Source of the DNA: Solirubrobacter sp963837485
GTDB taxonomy: Bacteria; Actinomycetota; Thermoleophilia; Solirubrobacterales; Solirubrobacteraceae
DNA length: 64,000 bases
NCBI GenBank assembly: GCA_963837485.1
Contig: CAWINP010000017.1
Span: 76,380-140,379 of the forward strand
Direction of reading: 5' to 3'
Made by a program: the position numbers and the translations under genes. The stretch's first letter is position 1. The number at the start of each line of letters is the position of its first letter. Positions 1 to 8,358 of this stretch are shown here, one piece after another. The notes under the pieces were generated by a model. It was not told the DNA's origin and made no database searches. It saw nothing but the letters and a program-made list of their open reading frames with translations.

Positions 1-805
1 TGAGGAACACCGCCAGCGGGTCCTTGCCGGCGACCTCATAGCCGCATTTCTCGAGCAGCGCGTACCAGTCGCGGTAGTGCAACGCGTCCGCCCAGCCGCA
101 CTCGACCATCGCACGGACGGCCGCCACACGGATCTCGGGTCCGCGAAGCAATCGACCATCGGAGTCAGCACACGGGTCCGCGACGCTACGCGCGCCCGCG
201 TCGCTACGCGCCCCGGCGTCGCTACGCGCCCCGGCGTCGCCACGCGCCCCGGCGTCGCCACGCGCGCCGGCGTCGCTACGCGCGCCGGCGTCGCCACGCG
301 CGCCGGCGTCGCCACGCGCCCCGGCGTCGCCACGCGCCCCGGCGTCGCCACGCACCCCGGCGTCGCCACGCACACGGCCGTGGCCACGGGCGTCTACGTC
401 GCCGCGCACCCCGGCGTCGCCACCGCCATCCGCTTCGCCGCGGTCATGCGCATCGCCACGCGGCCCGGCGTGGCTAACCACCTCGGCGTGGCCACGCACC
501 TCGGCGTCGCCGCCCAGTGGCGCGCCGCCGGCCACCGCCTGCGTGATTGCACGCGCTGCCGTGCGGCGGCGCGGTGTCCTGCGCCCGCGGCCGGGGGTGT
601 CGTCGTGCGCGTCGGCGCCCAGCCGGGTCAGTCGGTCGAGGAGGGCGCGGCGCTCGTCGATCTCGATCAGACCGCGCTCGATACGCGTGAGCGCGCGGCG
701 GAGCTCCTCGGCCTCCCCGGTCAGCCGGGCGCGGTGACGTTCGAGGTCGTCGTACTCGGCGGCGACGGCGCGGAGCAGGCGGGCAGAGGGCGGCGGGGCA
801 GGCAT
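1..805 (-). CDS. Coiled-coil / Gly-X-Y hexapeptide-repeat / winged-helix-like protein (C-terminus beyond window)
   Basis: Open minus-strand frame of 268 codons that starts at ATG 805-803, with GAGG about 7 bases upstream, and runs off the left edge without a stop. Residues about 8-65 are charged and Leu-rich (AAEYDDLERHRARL...) and should form a coiled coil. Residues about 100-208 are 18 hexapeptides close to GDAGAR, giving Gly at every third position as in collagen, with occasional Ser. The tail (RGPEIRVAAVRAM..., ALHYRDWYALLEKCGYEVAG, KDPLAVFL) resembles a conserved actinobacterial winged-helix-like domain in which LHYR-W is followed by GYxVAGKDPLAxFL. I do not know its function; a DNA-associated role is inference. 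The long open frame on the other strand here is a shadow created by the repeat. Confidence 0.75.
   Translation of the reverse strand, partial: MPAPPPSARLLRAVAAEYDDLERHRARLTGEAEELRRALTRIERGLIEIDERRALLDRLTRLGADAHDDTPGRGRRTPRRRTAARAITQAVAGGAPLGGDAEVRGHAEVVSHAGPRGDAHDRGEADGGGDAGVRGDVDARGHGRVRGDAGVRGDAGARGDAGARGDAGARGDAGARSDAGARGDAGARGDAGARSDAGARSDAGARSVADPCADSDGRLLRGPEIRVAAVRAMVECGWADALHYRDWYALLEKCGYEVAGKDPLAVFL
182..505. repeat. 18-bp tandem repeat, 18 units, inside the coiled-coil/Gly-X-Y gene
   Basis: Eighteen consecutive 18-bp units close to GTCGCCACGCGCCCCGGC. They are nearly identical from 200 to 361 and progressively degenerate towards 505. The period is a multiple of three, so unit gain or loss keeps the minus-strand frame. 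On that strand the unit reads G-A-R-G-D-A. The homogeneous block at the low-coordinate end suggests recent expansion there. Confidence 0.85.
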
Positions 806-817
806 CTGGGCGGCCTC

Positions 818-886
818 GTTTCTACACCCCACGCCGGATCACCCCGGTGCATGGCCTGTTCATACGCAGCCTCTTGTAGTTTCTAC
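818..886. promoter_or_regulatory. Direct repeat in a divergent intergenic region
   Basis: The 256-bp gap between two divergently transcribed genes (starts at 805 minus and 1062 plus) holds two copies of GTTTCTACRCSCCACG, at 818-833 and 879-894. The second sits in a small inverted repeat (GTAG TTT CTAC). A regulator binding site is possible; nothing else in the gap is recognisable. Confidence 0.3.
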
Positions 887-1061
887 GCGCCACGTACCTG
901 TGCATGGGTGTGTGGACAACACGCCGACTTCCTCGCAAAGAGCGGGAAGTTCGCGTCCAGCGTGCATGTGCGTCACGAATCCGGGCCCGGTTCCGTCCGA
1001 CCCGTGCGGGACCTTTTCCGGTCCCACGCGCACCCACGTAGCACTCGAAGGAGCCACGCGA

Positions 1062-1304
1062 ATGCCTCGCTCAACCCGCCACCGGCCGCCCACACGGCGC
1101 CCGCGCCGCCGCCGTCCGGCGCCGCCAGCCGCCGCGAGCCTGTTCGACGCGCTGAATACGCCCCACGAGGACGCGTCACTGCTCGAAGACCTCGTCGCGC
1201 TCGTCGCGCTCGGTCTGCTCGAGGAGCGCAGCTCGCCCGAGGGCACCGTGTTCGCGCTGACGGAGCTGGGGCTCCGCACGCCGGCGTCGCTCGAGCTCGA
1301 GTAG
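1062..1304 (+). CDS. Small basic-N-terminus protein, 80 aa
   Basis: Start chosen at ATG 1062 because GAAGGAG lies 8 bases upstream (1047-1053); an upstream in-frame start at 900 has no such site. The first 25 residues are Arg/Pro-rich and probably disordered. The rest (SLFDALNTPHEDASLLEDL..., LGLLEERSSPEGTVFALTEL) looks like a small helical domain with a short beta wing, as in winged-helix proteins. No family is recognised. It is divergent from the coiled-coil repeat gene and could share its regulation. Confidence 0.55.
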   Translation: MPRSTRHRPPTRRPRRRRPAPPAAASLFDALNTPHEDASLLEDLVALVALGLLEERSSPEGTVFALTELGLRTPASLELE

Positions 1305-1359
1305 CCGGGCACGTGCGCCCGCGGCGCCAGAGTCGTGGTCGATTCTCCTGCGCCGCCGG

Positions 1360-1427
1360 AGGGGTGACCTACGTTTCTCAAGCTATTTGCGAGGTTCGTG
1401 GTGCACCCCGTTCGTTCGGAGCGCGGA
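1360..1427 (+). repeat. Partial copy (C) of interspersed palindromic intergenic repeat
   Basis: Matches the right half of the full copies at 31344-31481 and 39934-40069: AGGGGTGACC-ACGTTT at the left, then GGTGCACCCC and TTCGTTCGGAGCGCGGA at the right. The outer GGGGTG/CACCCC arms can pair. It lies between two short plus-strand genes. Confidence 0.6.
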
Positions 1428-1529
1428 CGTGGTCGATCGTGCGCGGAGGCGGGATAGGCGTGATCGATCGCGCTCGCCCGTCCGGCGCAGCTCTCGCGGG
1501 AATCCTCGTCGCGCCCTAGGATCAGGTGC

Positions 1530-1799
1530 ATGTGTCGCAATATCCGCCAGCTCCACAATTTCGCCCCACCCGCCACATCGGAAGAGGTCCAGGACGCCGC
1601 GCTGCAGTACGTGCGCAAGATCAGCGGCTCGACGAAGCCCTCGCAGGCGAACGCGGCGGCGTTTGAGCGGGCGGTGGCGGCCGTGACCGCGGCGACGCAG
1701 CAGCTGCTCGACGATCTCGTGACGGCCGCGCCGCCGAAGGACCGCGAGGTCGAAGCGGCCAAGGCCCGCGCCCGCGCGGCCGCTCGCTACGCCGCGTAG
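1530..1799 (+). CDS. DUF2277 family protein
   Basis: An 89-aa protein beginning MCRNIRQLHNFAPPATSEEV and continuing with AALQYVRKISGSTKPSQAN. This is the characteristic N-terminal signature of DUF2277, a small cytoplasmic family with a conserved MCRNI start and a full length of about 85-95 residues. The family has no assigned function that I know of. It is expressed alone here, convergent with the gene at 1847-2863. Confidence 0.85.
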   Translation: MCRNIRQLHNFAPPATSEEVQDAALQYVRKISGSTKPSQANAAAFERAVAAVTAATQQLLDDLVTAAPPKDREVEAAKARARAAARYAA

Positions 1800-1846
1800 C
1801 CGGCGCTCGCCTCAGAAATGCGCGGCGCGTAGCCGCGAGCGCGTCT

Positions 1847-2863
1847 TCAGCTCTTGCAGCCGCTCGGGCGGCGGCCCGTCCACTCCCACTCGAGACGGCG
1901 CTTCCCCGCGACCGCGTCGAGCCTAGCGTTGTTGTAAACGAGCCGGTAGAGGCGGTCGTCCTTGAGCTCGGCCGGGAGGGCGTCGGACGCGAGCGCGGTA
2001 CCGCCGTGCAGCCACTCGCGGTCATTGACGAGGTAGCCCTGGCCGGGCGCCATCGGCACCTCGATCGCCGCCTGCGCCAGCGCGCCGCGGACGCTCGCAG
2101 ACCACGGATGGCCGCCGTAGAGCAGCCCGTTGAACTGGTCGAAGTAGTCGCATTCGCCGGCGTCCACGCGCGCCTCCTCCATGCGCGCGCGGATCTCCGC
2201 CGGGACTCCGGCGGCCTCGGCGATCTCCCACATCTCGTGCATCGGCAGCAGCAGAGACGCGCCCTGGCCCGGCACGACATGGTTGAAGACGGTGAACAGC
2301 AGCGCCGGGATCCACATGTCGGAGTGCAGCGCGAACGACCCGTCGTCGCCGGACGGACCCGTGGGTGCGGCGATCGCCGACGACTCCTCGCCGGAGATCG
2401 CCGCAAGAGCTCCCCGCAGCCAGCCGAACAGGTGCAGCGCCCCGTCAGCGCCGGGCCCATCCAGCATCCCGGTCAGGATGACCGCGTCGCCGGGCGGCAG
2501 CTCGTAGTGGTAGATCGCGCGGGCGAAGTCGAGCATCTCCCGGCGGAGCCCGCCGTCGAGGATCTCGTTGACCGGCACGTGCCACGTGAGCGTGTAGACG
2601 GTGTGCCCTTCGTGGCCCGACCGCAGCTTGCTCCACGCGACCTTCGCCCGCATCCAGACAGGCAGCGGCTCGTACGAGATCCGCTGCACCGGCCGCATGG
2701 TCCGCGCCTGTTCCGCGAACCGTCGCAACAGCGGCCGCCACTCCTCTCCCCAGCTCGCGTGAGGGAGCACGACCGGAGAGTCGGGCTCGACTTCGACGAG
2801 CGCGGAGGGAAGGGATGCGTTGCTCATGCTTGCCGCGCCTGCCGCGGCCAGTTGTGCCGTCAC
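1847..2863 (-). CDS. Putative Fe(II)/2-oxoglutarate-dioxygenase-like protein, 338 aa
   Basis: Unrecognised at family level. Features consistent with a jelly-roll Fe(II)/2OG enzyme are an HSD (HxD-type) motif in FALHSDMWIP, a distal His in REWLHGGTAL, and an Arg-rich strand DRLYRLVYNNARLD. Together these would supply the 2-His-1-carboxylate triad and a cofactor-binding Arg. This assignment is inference from motif order. The ORF opens with GTG at 2863; an internal ATG at 2827 (MSNASLP) is an equally good start. It lies downstream of recD on the same strand. Confidence 0.5.
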   Translation of the reverse strand: MTAQLAAAGAASMSNASLPSALVEVEPDSPVVLPHASWGEEWRPLLRRFAEQARTMRPVQRISYEPLPVWMRAKVAWSKLRSGHEGHTVYTLTWHVPVNEILDGGLRREMLDFARAIYHYELPPGDAVILTGMLDGPGADGALHLFGWLRGALAAISGEESSAIAAPTGPSGDDGSFALHSDMWIPALLFTVFNHVVPGQGASLLLPMHEMWEIAEAAGVPAEIRARMEEARVDAGECDYFDQFNGLLYGGHPWSASVRGALAQAAIEVPMAPGQGYLVNDREWLHGGTALASDALPAELKDDRLYRLVYNNARLDAVAGKRRLEWEWTGRRPSGCKS

Positions 2864-2936
2864 GGGCGCAGCTTCGGCACGTCCGGTTTGGCGACGGTAA
2901 TGCGCCGGTTAAGCCTCGCCTACCCCGAATGGGGGA

Positions 2937-2982
2937 GTGCCTCAGGCGCCGTCCCACAGCCGTGCGCCGAGGCCTGAGGCAC
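2937..2982 (-). terminator. 11-bp stem-loop across the recD stop codon
   Basis: A perfect 11-bp inverted repeat, GTGCCTCAGGC (2937-2947) and GCCTGAGGCAC (2972-2982), with a 24-base loop. It overlaps the last codons and stop of recD. It has no T-run, so it could slow transcription, protect the 3' end or be only a structured tail. Confidence 0.4.
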
Positions 2983-4816
2983 GAGCGATCGGGCGCTCGA
3001 CGGCGGCGCGCACCGCGGCCTCAGTCCCGGCGAGGATGAGCTCGCGCCGGGCTCGGGTCACCGCGGTGTAGAGCAACTCGCGCGTGAGCACGCGCGAGCT
3101 GGGATCGGGCAGCAGGACCGCCGCGGTCTCGTATTGGGACCCCTGGCTCTTATGGACGGTCATGGCGTACACGGTGTCGATCGCGGCCAGCCGCGTCGGC
3201 GGGACCGTGAGCAGCTCTCCACGGCGCTCGAACGCCGCCGCCACGCCGTCCCCCGTAGCCACGATGACTCCCGTATCGCCGTTGTAGAGACCGAGCGCGT
3301 AGTCGTTCTCGGTCACCAGCAGCGGGCGTCCCGGATACCAGCGGCCGCGTGTCGCGAAGCCGTCGACCGCCTCGGCGAGCCAGCCTTCGATCCGCGCGAC
3401 CCAGCTCGAGACGCCGTACGCGCCGCGCCGGTGCCCGCACAGCACGCGGAATCCGCCGAGCGCGGCGAGCGCGCTCGCGGCCTCCCCGGCGCGTGCGGCG
3501 CCGATCGCCTCGCGCGCCGCGTGGACGGCGCGCTCGCGGACCGGAGCGAGGTCGGCCGCCTCGGCGACGTCGACCGGCAGCCAGGTGACGCCCGCGGGCG
3601 CCTGCCGCAGCACGTCGATCACGGCATCCGGATCGCCGCCGCGGACCGCCTCAGCCAGCTTGGCGATGCCCGCGCCGAAGCGATGCACGCGTTCGAGCAC
3701 CACGATCCCCGGCTCGCCCGGACGCACGATGTCGCCGAGCACGGCGCCCGCCTCGATCGAGGCCAGCTGCCCGGGGTCGCCGACCAGGATGAGGCGCGCG
3801 TCGGTGCGGACCGCCTCGACCAGCCGCGCCATCAGCGAGAGCGAGACCATCGACGTCTCGTCGACGATCACGACGTCGTGCGGGAGCCGGTTGCCGCGGT
3901 GATGGCGAAAGCGGCTGTGGCTCCCGGGCCGCCGCCCGAGCAGCCGGTGCAGCGTCATCGCCTCCAGGCCGAGGCCGGTCCCGTGCTGCACCGCCTCGGC
4001 GAGCCGCGCGGCCGCGACCGCGGTCGGCGCCGCGAGAGCGATCAGCGGCGGTCGTTCCGCTCGCTGTTGCGCGAGCCGCGCGACGATGTGGGCGACCGTG
4101 GTCGTCTTGCCCGTGCCCGGGCCACCGGCGATGACCGCGAAGCGGCGCTGGAGCGCCACGTCCACGGCCTCGCGCTGAGCGTCGCCTAGGGGCGGGGGCG
4201 TCGTCTCGGCGGGCGGCGCGGCGTCGGATTGCGCGGCCCCGGACGACGGCTCGGCCCCGGCGGGCGGCGGGGCGTCCACGAACGCGCGCAGGTCGGCGGC
4301 GAGCCGGCGCTCTTCGCGCCAGTAGCGGTCCAGGTAAAGGGCGCTCCCCTCGAGCCTCAGTGGGCCCTCGGCCAGCGGGCTGGCCGCGACCCGCCGCAGC
4401 CAGTCGTCGGGCTCCGGCCACGGAAGCGCCGCCAGGTCGACGGGCTCCTCGCCCTCGACCGCTGCGGTCTCGCGGATCGTCGCGAGGTCGACGTACACGT
4501 GTCCAAGCCGAGGCGCGCGTACGGCCAGCGCTGCGGCGAGCGCGACGTCGCCGTCCCAGCGCTGGGCGAAGGCGGCGAGCCGCACCGCGACGTGCACGTC
4601 GGCCGCGGCCAGGACGCCGGCGTCGTTGAACGCGCGCAGCGGCTCCGGAGCGGCGAGCACGCGTGCCGGGTCAAGTGGATCGCCCGAGGACGCGCGCGCG
4701 GACGCGGGCGCCGCGGAGTCGTGGCGCGCCAGATCGGCAGCGGCCGGCGGGCTGCCGTCGTCGCGGCGCGCCGAATCGGCTGTGGGCGAGGTCGGTGGAT
4801 CGTGGCGGTCGCTCAC
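2942..4816 (-). CDS. recD: Exodeoxyribonuclease V alpha subunit (RecD)
   Basis: 624-aa SF1B (5'-3') helicase, the fast motor of RecBCD for double-strand-break processing. After a disordered N-terminus of about 60 residues come the N-domain, then Walker A GGPGTGKTTTVAHI, the DEAD-box-like motif II VIVDETSMVSL, motif III LVGDPGQLASI, and C-terminal motifs including TVYAMTVHKSQGSQYE and LLYTAVTRAR. The length matches the family. The GTG start overlaps the recB stop (GTGA, 4813-4816), so the two are probably translationally coupled. Confidence 0.95.
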   Translation of the reverse strand: MSDRHDPPTSPTADSARRDDGSPPAAADLARHDSAAPASARASSGDPLDPARVLAAPEPLRAFNDAGVLAAADVHVAVRLAAFAQRWDGDVALAAALAVRAPRLGHVYVDLATIRETAAVEGEEPVDLAALPWPEPDDWLRRVAASPLAEGPLRLEGSALYLDRYWREERRLAADLRAFVDAPPPAGAEPSSGAAQSDAAPPAETTPPPLGDAQREAVDVALQRRFAVIAGGPGTGKTTTVAHIVARLAQQRAERPPLIALAAPTAVAAARLAEAVQHGTGLGLEAMTLHRLLGRRPGSHSRFRHHRGNRLPHDVVIVDETSMVSLSLMARLVEAVRTDARLILVGDPGQLASIEAGAVLGDIVRPGEPGIVVLERVHRFGAGIAKLAEAVRGGDPDAVIDVLRQAPAGVTWLPVDVAEAADLAPVRERAVHAAREAIGAARAGEAASALAALGGFRVLCGHRRGAYGVSSWVARIEGWLAEAVDGFATRGRWYPGRPLLVTENDYALGLYNGDTGVIVATGDGVAAAFERRGELLTVPPTRLAAIDTVYAMTVHKSQGSQYETAAVLLPDPSSRVLTRELLYTAVTRARRELILAGTEAAVRAAVERPIARASGLGARLWDGA

Positions 4817-7800
4817 GCGCGGTCTCCTGCGTCGAGCAGGTCGCTGATCGCCGCGACGAGCGCGCCCGGGGGGCGGAAGGCGAAGACGCCGCTGCCCGGC
4901 GTTCCGGTCATCCCGCGGAGGAAGAGGTAGGCCGCGCCGGCGAGGTTGCGCTCGGGATCGTAGGACGGCAGCCGCCAGCGCAGGTACCGGTGGAGCGCGG
5001 CGAGGTAGAGCAGCGCCTGGAGTCCGTAGTGGGCGCGCTCCATCTCAGTCGCGAGCGCCTCGGGGCGGAGGTGCCAGGCGGTCACCTCCTCGCCGGGCGG
5101 CGCGAGCCGGTTGGTCTTGTAGTCCACGACCAGGAACTCGTGTCCGCGCCGCACGACGAGATCGATGCTGCCGGTGAGGTACCCGCGGACGCCATGGCGC
5201 AGCTCGGGATCCCCGAGCCGCTCGGCGTAGCCGCGCAGCGGGTCGCCCGGCGCGAGGTGCGCGCGCAGGAGGCCGCCGAGCGCGGCCGGCGAGAAGCTGC
5301 CAGATGGCTCGTCGCCGCCCGCGAGCGGCAGCTCGAACGCGAGCTCGTCGAGGCGATCGGAGCGTGCGACGTCGCGCAGCCGCGGGCCGCCTGCGGCGAA
5401 CGGCGTCTCGATCGCGGCGCGCAGCCCGGCCGCAACCAGCGCCGGATCGCCGATGTCGAGCGGCCGCCTTGCTCGGACCGCCTCGATCGCGCGCGCGAGC
5501 TCGGCGTCGAGATCGGCGGACGCGAAGTCCGCGGTCTCGAGCACGCGGTGGATGAATGTGCCGATGTCGACGCCGCTGGGCATGGACGCGAGGAGGGGCC
5601 GTGCGACGCGGTCTCCGGCGGGCTCGGGCGGCGACGACGCGGACTCGGGCGAAGGCAACCGCGCGGACGCGGACGGCGTGGACGCCGATGACGACGGCAC
5701 GGACGCCAACGGCGCGGACTCGGCCGGTGTCGGCGCCGACTGGGGCGGCGACGACGCGGACTCGGACGCCGGCGCGGCGTCGAACAGCGTGGGCGGTGAG
5801 GCGTCTGATGCGGCGCGCGCCGCCGCGGACGTCGCCGTGGATGGGGCGGTCGACGGCAGACGCCCGGCCGTGGATGGCGCCGGCGTGGCCGGTTGTGCGG
5901 CGGCCGTGGTGGCGGCCGAGGTGGATTCCTCGGCCGTGTCCGGCTCGTCGGCGACGACGGCCTCCTCCGGCTCGCTCGAGACCCGTGCCTCGTGGGCGAG
6001 GGCGGTGATGTCGCTGTAGGACGTCCGCCGCCACCCGGCGTCGAGCGAGCGGTCGAAGTCGGCGGCTCGCAACTCGGCGGCCGGCGCGGCGGACGCCGCC
6101 CAGCGGCGGGCGGGACCCGCCTCCGAGGACTCGACTGAGATGCAGCCGGGAGCGTCGAGCGCGAGCTCCTCGAAGCGGGCGCGGGCGTCGGCGTCGGTCG
6201 GCGTCGACGTGCCGAACGGCGCGACGTTCCCTGAAGCGTCGCGGGCGAACAGCAGGCGGCCCAGAGCCGAGTCGCGCGAGTCGCGCGACCCGGCCCACCA
6301 GACGACCGCCTGATGCTGGGCGCGTGTCAAAGCGACATAGGCCAGGCGAAGGTCCTCGCCGCGCTGCTCGACCTTGTGCTGCAGCTCGTGCGCGCGGAAC
6401 GCGGCGCCCTCGAGCCCGACGTCGACCGTCCGGAGGTCACCCGCCTCCGGGTCGTGATAGGCGACCGGCACGCGCGAGGGGATGAAGCCGGGCTCCCACA
6501 GGAACGGGTAGTAGACGATCGGGAACTCCAGGCCCTTGGACCGGTGGATCGTCAACACCTGAACCGCCTCGGCGTCGGACTCCAGCCGCCGCGACCGCTC
6601 TTCGTCTCCGGTCTCCTCCTCCGCCGCCGCGATCCGCCGGCGAAGCCACGCCGTCAGCGCGGTCGTGCCGAGCTGCTCGGACACCGACGCCGCGTGCAGC
6701 AGCTGGGCCACGTGCCGGAGATCGGTCAGCCGCCGCTCGCCTCCGACCAACGCGAGCACGTGCGCGGGAAGCCCCTCGTCGAGGGAGATCGTCTCGGCCA
6801 GGGAGGCGACGCCGCGCACGCGCAGCACGCGCGCCCACTCGTGCAGGCGGCCGAACACCCTCTCCCACTCCTCGTCGTCGGCCGAGGCGACGCGCGCGGC
6901 GCTCCAGCCGAAGAAGCACGTCAGGGCGGCCGCCCGCGCCCTGCGCCCGTCCGACGGGCGCTCGATCGCCTCGAGCAGCCGCAGCCACTCGACCGCCGGC
7001 CGCGAGCCGAAGACGCTGCCGGCGCCATTGATGACCGCGGGGATGCCCGCGGCGTCCAGCGTGTCGCGCACCAGCGCCGCCGTCCGGTGCGTGCGGACCA
7101 GCACCGCGACGTCGCCCGGGCACGCGACACGCCCCTGCACCAGCGCGCCCGACTCGAGCAGCCCCACGAGGTCGTTCGCGAGATCGCGCGCGATCCATTC
7201 GCGCGCCGCCGCGTTGCGCGCGTATCCCTGCGGCGTGCGCTCGAGTCCTTCGCGCGACACCACGCGTAGCCGCAACGGCGCGCCGGCGCCCGACAGGCGC
7301 GGCTCGCGCGACGCGGCCGACACGCGCCGGTAGACGATCCCCTCGTGCCCGAGCCGCGCGCCGCCGAACAGCGCGTCGTAGGCGTCGATCAGCCCTTGGT
7401 CGCTGCGCCAGTTGACCGACAGCGTCGCCCGCACACCCGCCGACCCGGCCGCCGCCAGGTACGCGTAGACGTCGGCGCCCCGGAACGCGTAGATCGCCTG
7501 CTTGGGGTCGCCGATCAGCACCAGCGTCGACAGCCCGCCGCCGAACGCGCGCCGCATGATGTCCCACTGCACCGGGTCGGTGTCCTGGAACTCGTCCACC
7601 AGCACGACCTTCCAGCGCGCCTGCAGCCGCGCCGCCACGTCCGCGCCGCCGGAGCCCGAGAGCGCGCGGTCGAGCCGAGTCAGCAGGTCGTCGTAGGTCA
7701 TCACGCCGGCCCGCCGCTTGCGGGCCTCGAGCTCCGCCCGCACCGCCAGCGCGAGCCGCCGCCTCATGGCGGGAACGCCGTCGGCGGACGCCCGCACCGG

Positions 7801-8358
7801 TTCCACCGGCGCCGCCGGGCTCTCGACGGCGGCGCGCGCGATGGCCAGCGCCTCGGCGCGATCGAACGGCGGCCGCTCCGAGCCGTGGAAGCGCCGCACG
7901 TAGAGATCGTCGACGACCTCCTCGAGCAGGTCGCCGAGGTCCTCCACGAACGCGACGTCGCGCGCGTCGTCGCCGGCGATCCCAAGCCCGCCCAGGACCT
8001 CCTGGCAGAAGCCGTGCGTGGTGGCGATCGTCGCCGCGTCGAAGTCCGCGAGAGCGCGCGCGAGCCGCTCGCGCGCCAACCCCACGTCGCCGCCGGCGAG
8101 CAGCTCGACGATCTCGTCCTCGCTGACGCCCGTCTCCAGCCCGCGCTCGACCGCGACGAGCCGCTCGCGCACGCGCTCACGCAGCTCGCCGGTCGCCATC
8201 CGCGTGAACGTCACCAGCAGCAGGTCGCTCAGCCGCGTGCCCTCCGCGACGTAACGGGCGGTCAGCGCGGCGATCGTGTACGTCTTGCCCGTGCCCGCGC
8301 TCGCCTCCAGGACCGTCACGCCCCTCGGCAGCGGCCCGCCGACGTCGAACGCGCTCAC
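4813..8358 (-). CDS. recB: Exodeoxyribonuclease V beta subunit (RecB)
   Basis: SF1A 3'-5' helicase-nuclease of RecBCD, about 1181 aa. It has Walker A ASAGTGKTYTI, motif II VLVDEFQDTDPVQW, motif III LIGDPKQAIYAFRGAD, and a C-terminal nuclease with GSIDLVV...FLVVDYKTNRL, whose Asp, Asp and Lys are the metal-dependent catalytic residues. I start it at GTG 8358, which forms a GTGA overlap with the recC stop; the frame stays open to 8391. A linker of about 125 residues rich in Ala, Ser and Pro separates the helicase from the nuclease and is unusually long and low-complexity. Confidence 0.95.
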   Translation of the reverse strand: MSAFDVGGPLPRGVTVLEASAGTGKTYTIAALTARYVAEGTRLSDLLLVTFTRMATGELRERVRERLVAVERGLETGVSEDEIVELLAGGDVGLARERLARALADFDAATIATTHGFCQEVLGGLGIAGDDARDVAFVEDLGDLLEEVVDDLYVRRFHGSERPPFDRAEALAIARAAVESPAAPVEPVRASADGVPAMRRRLALAVRAELEARKRRAGVMTYDDLLTRLDRALSGSGGADVAARLQARWKVVLVDEFQDTDPVQWDIMRRAFGGGLSTLVLIGDPKQAIYAFRGADVYAYLAAAGSAGVRATLSVNWRSDQGLIDAYDALFGGARLGHEGIVYRRVSAASREPRLSGAGAPLRLRVVSREGLERTPQGYARNAAAREWIARDLANDLVGLLESGALVQGRVACPGDVAVLVRTHRTAALVRDTLDAAGIPAVINGAGSVFGSRPAVEWLRLLEAIERPSDGRRARAAALTCFFGWSAARVASADDEEWERVFGRLHEWARVLRVRGVASLAETISLDEGLPAHVLALVGGERRLTDLRHVAQLLHAASVSEQLGTTALTAWLRRRIAAAEEETGDEERSRRLESDAEAVQVLTIHRSKGLEFPIVYYPFLWEPGFIPSRVPVAYHDPEAGDLRTVDVGLEGAAFRAHELQHKVEQRGEDLRLAYVALTRAQHQAVVWWAGSRDSRDSALGRLLFARDASGNVAPFGTSTPTDADARARFEELALDAPGCISVESSEAGPARRWAASAAPAAELRAADFDRSLDAGWRRTSYSDITALAHEARVSSEPEEAVVADEPDTAEESTSAATTAAAQPATPAPSTAGRLPSTAPSTATSAAARAASDASPPTLFDAAPASESASSPPQSAPTPAESAPLASVPSSSASTPSASARLPSPESASSPPEPAGDRVARPLLASMPSGVDIGTFIHRVLETADFASADLDAELARAIEAVRARRPLDIGDPALVAAGLRAAIETPFAAGGPRLRDVARSDRLDELAFELPLAGGDEPSGSFSPAALGGLLRAHLAPGDPLRGYAERLGDPELRHGVRGYLTGSIDLVVRRGHEFLVVDYKTNRLAPPGEEVTAWHLRPEALATEMERAHYGLQALLYLAALHRYLRWRLPSYDPERNLAGAAYLFLRGMTGTPGSGVFAFRPPGALVAAISDLLDAGDRA

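Noticed and set aside
182..505. CRISPR-like repeat array
   Set aside because: The units are contiguous 18-mers with no spacers and lie inside a coding frame.
77..1519. 480-codon plus-strand ORF rich in VATRPG repeats
   Set aside because: It is the antisense shadow of the 18-bp repeat. The minus strand carries a coherent coiled coil, repeat and conserved C-terminal domain, and the ORF's second half crosses a real small gene and an intergenic repeat.
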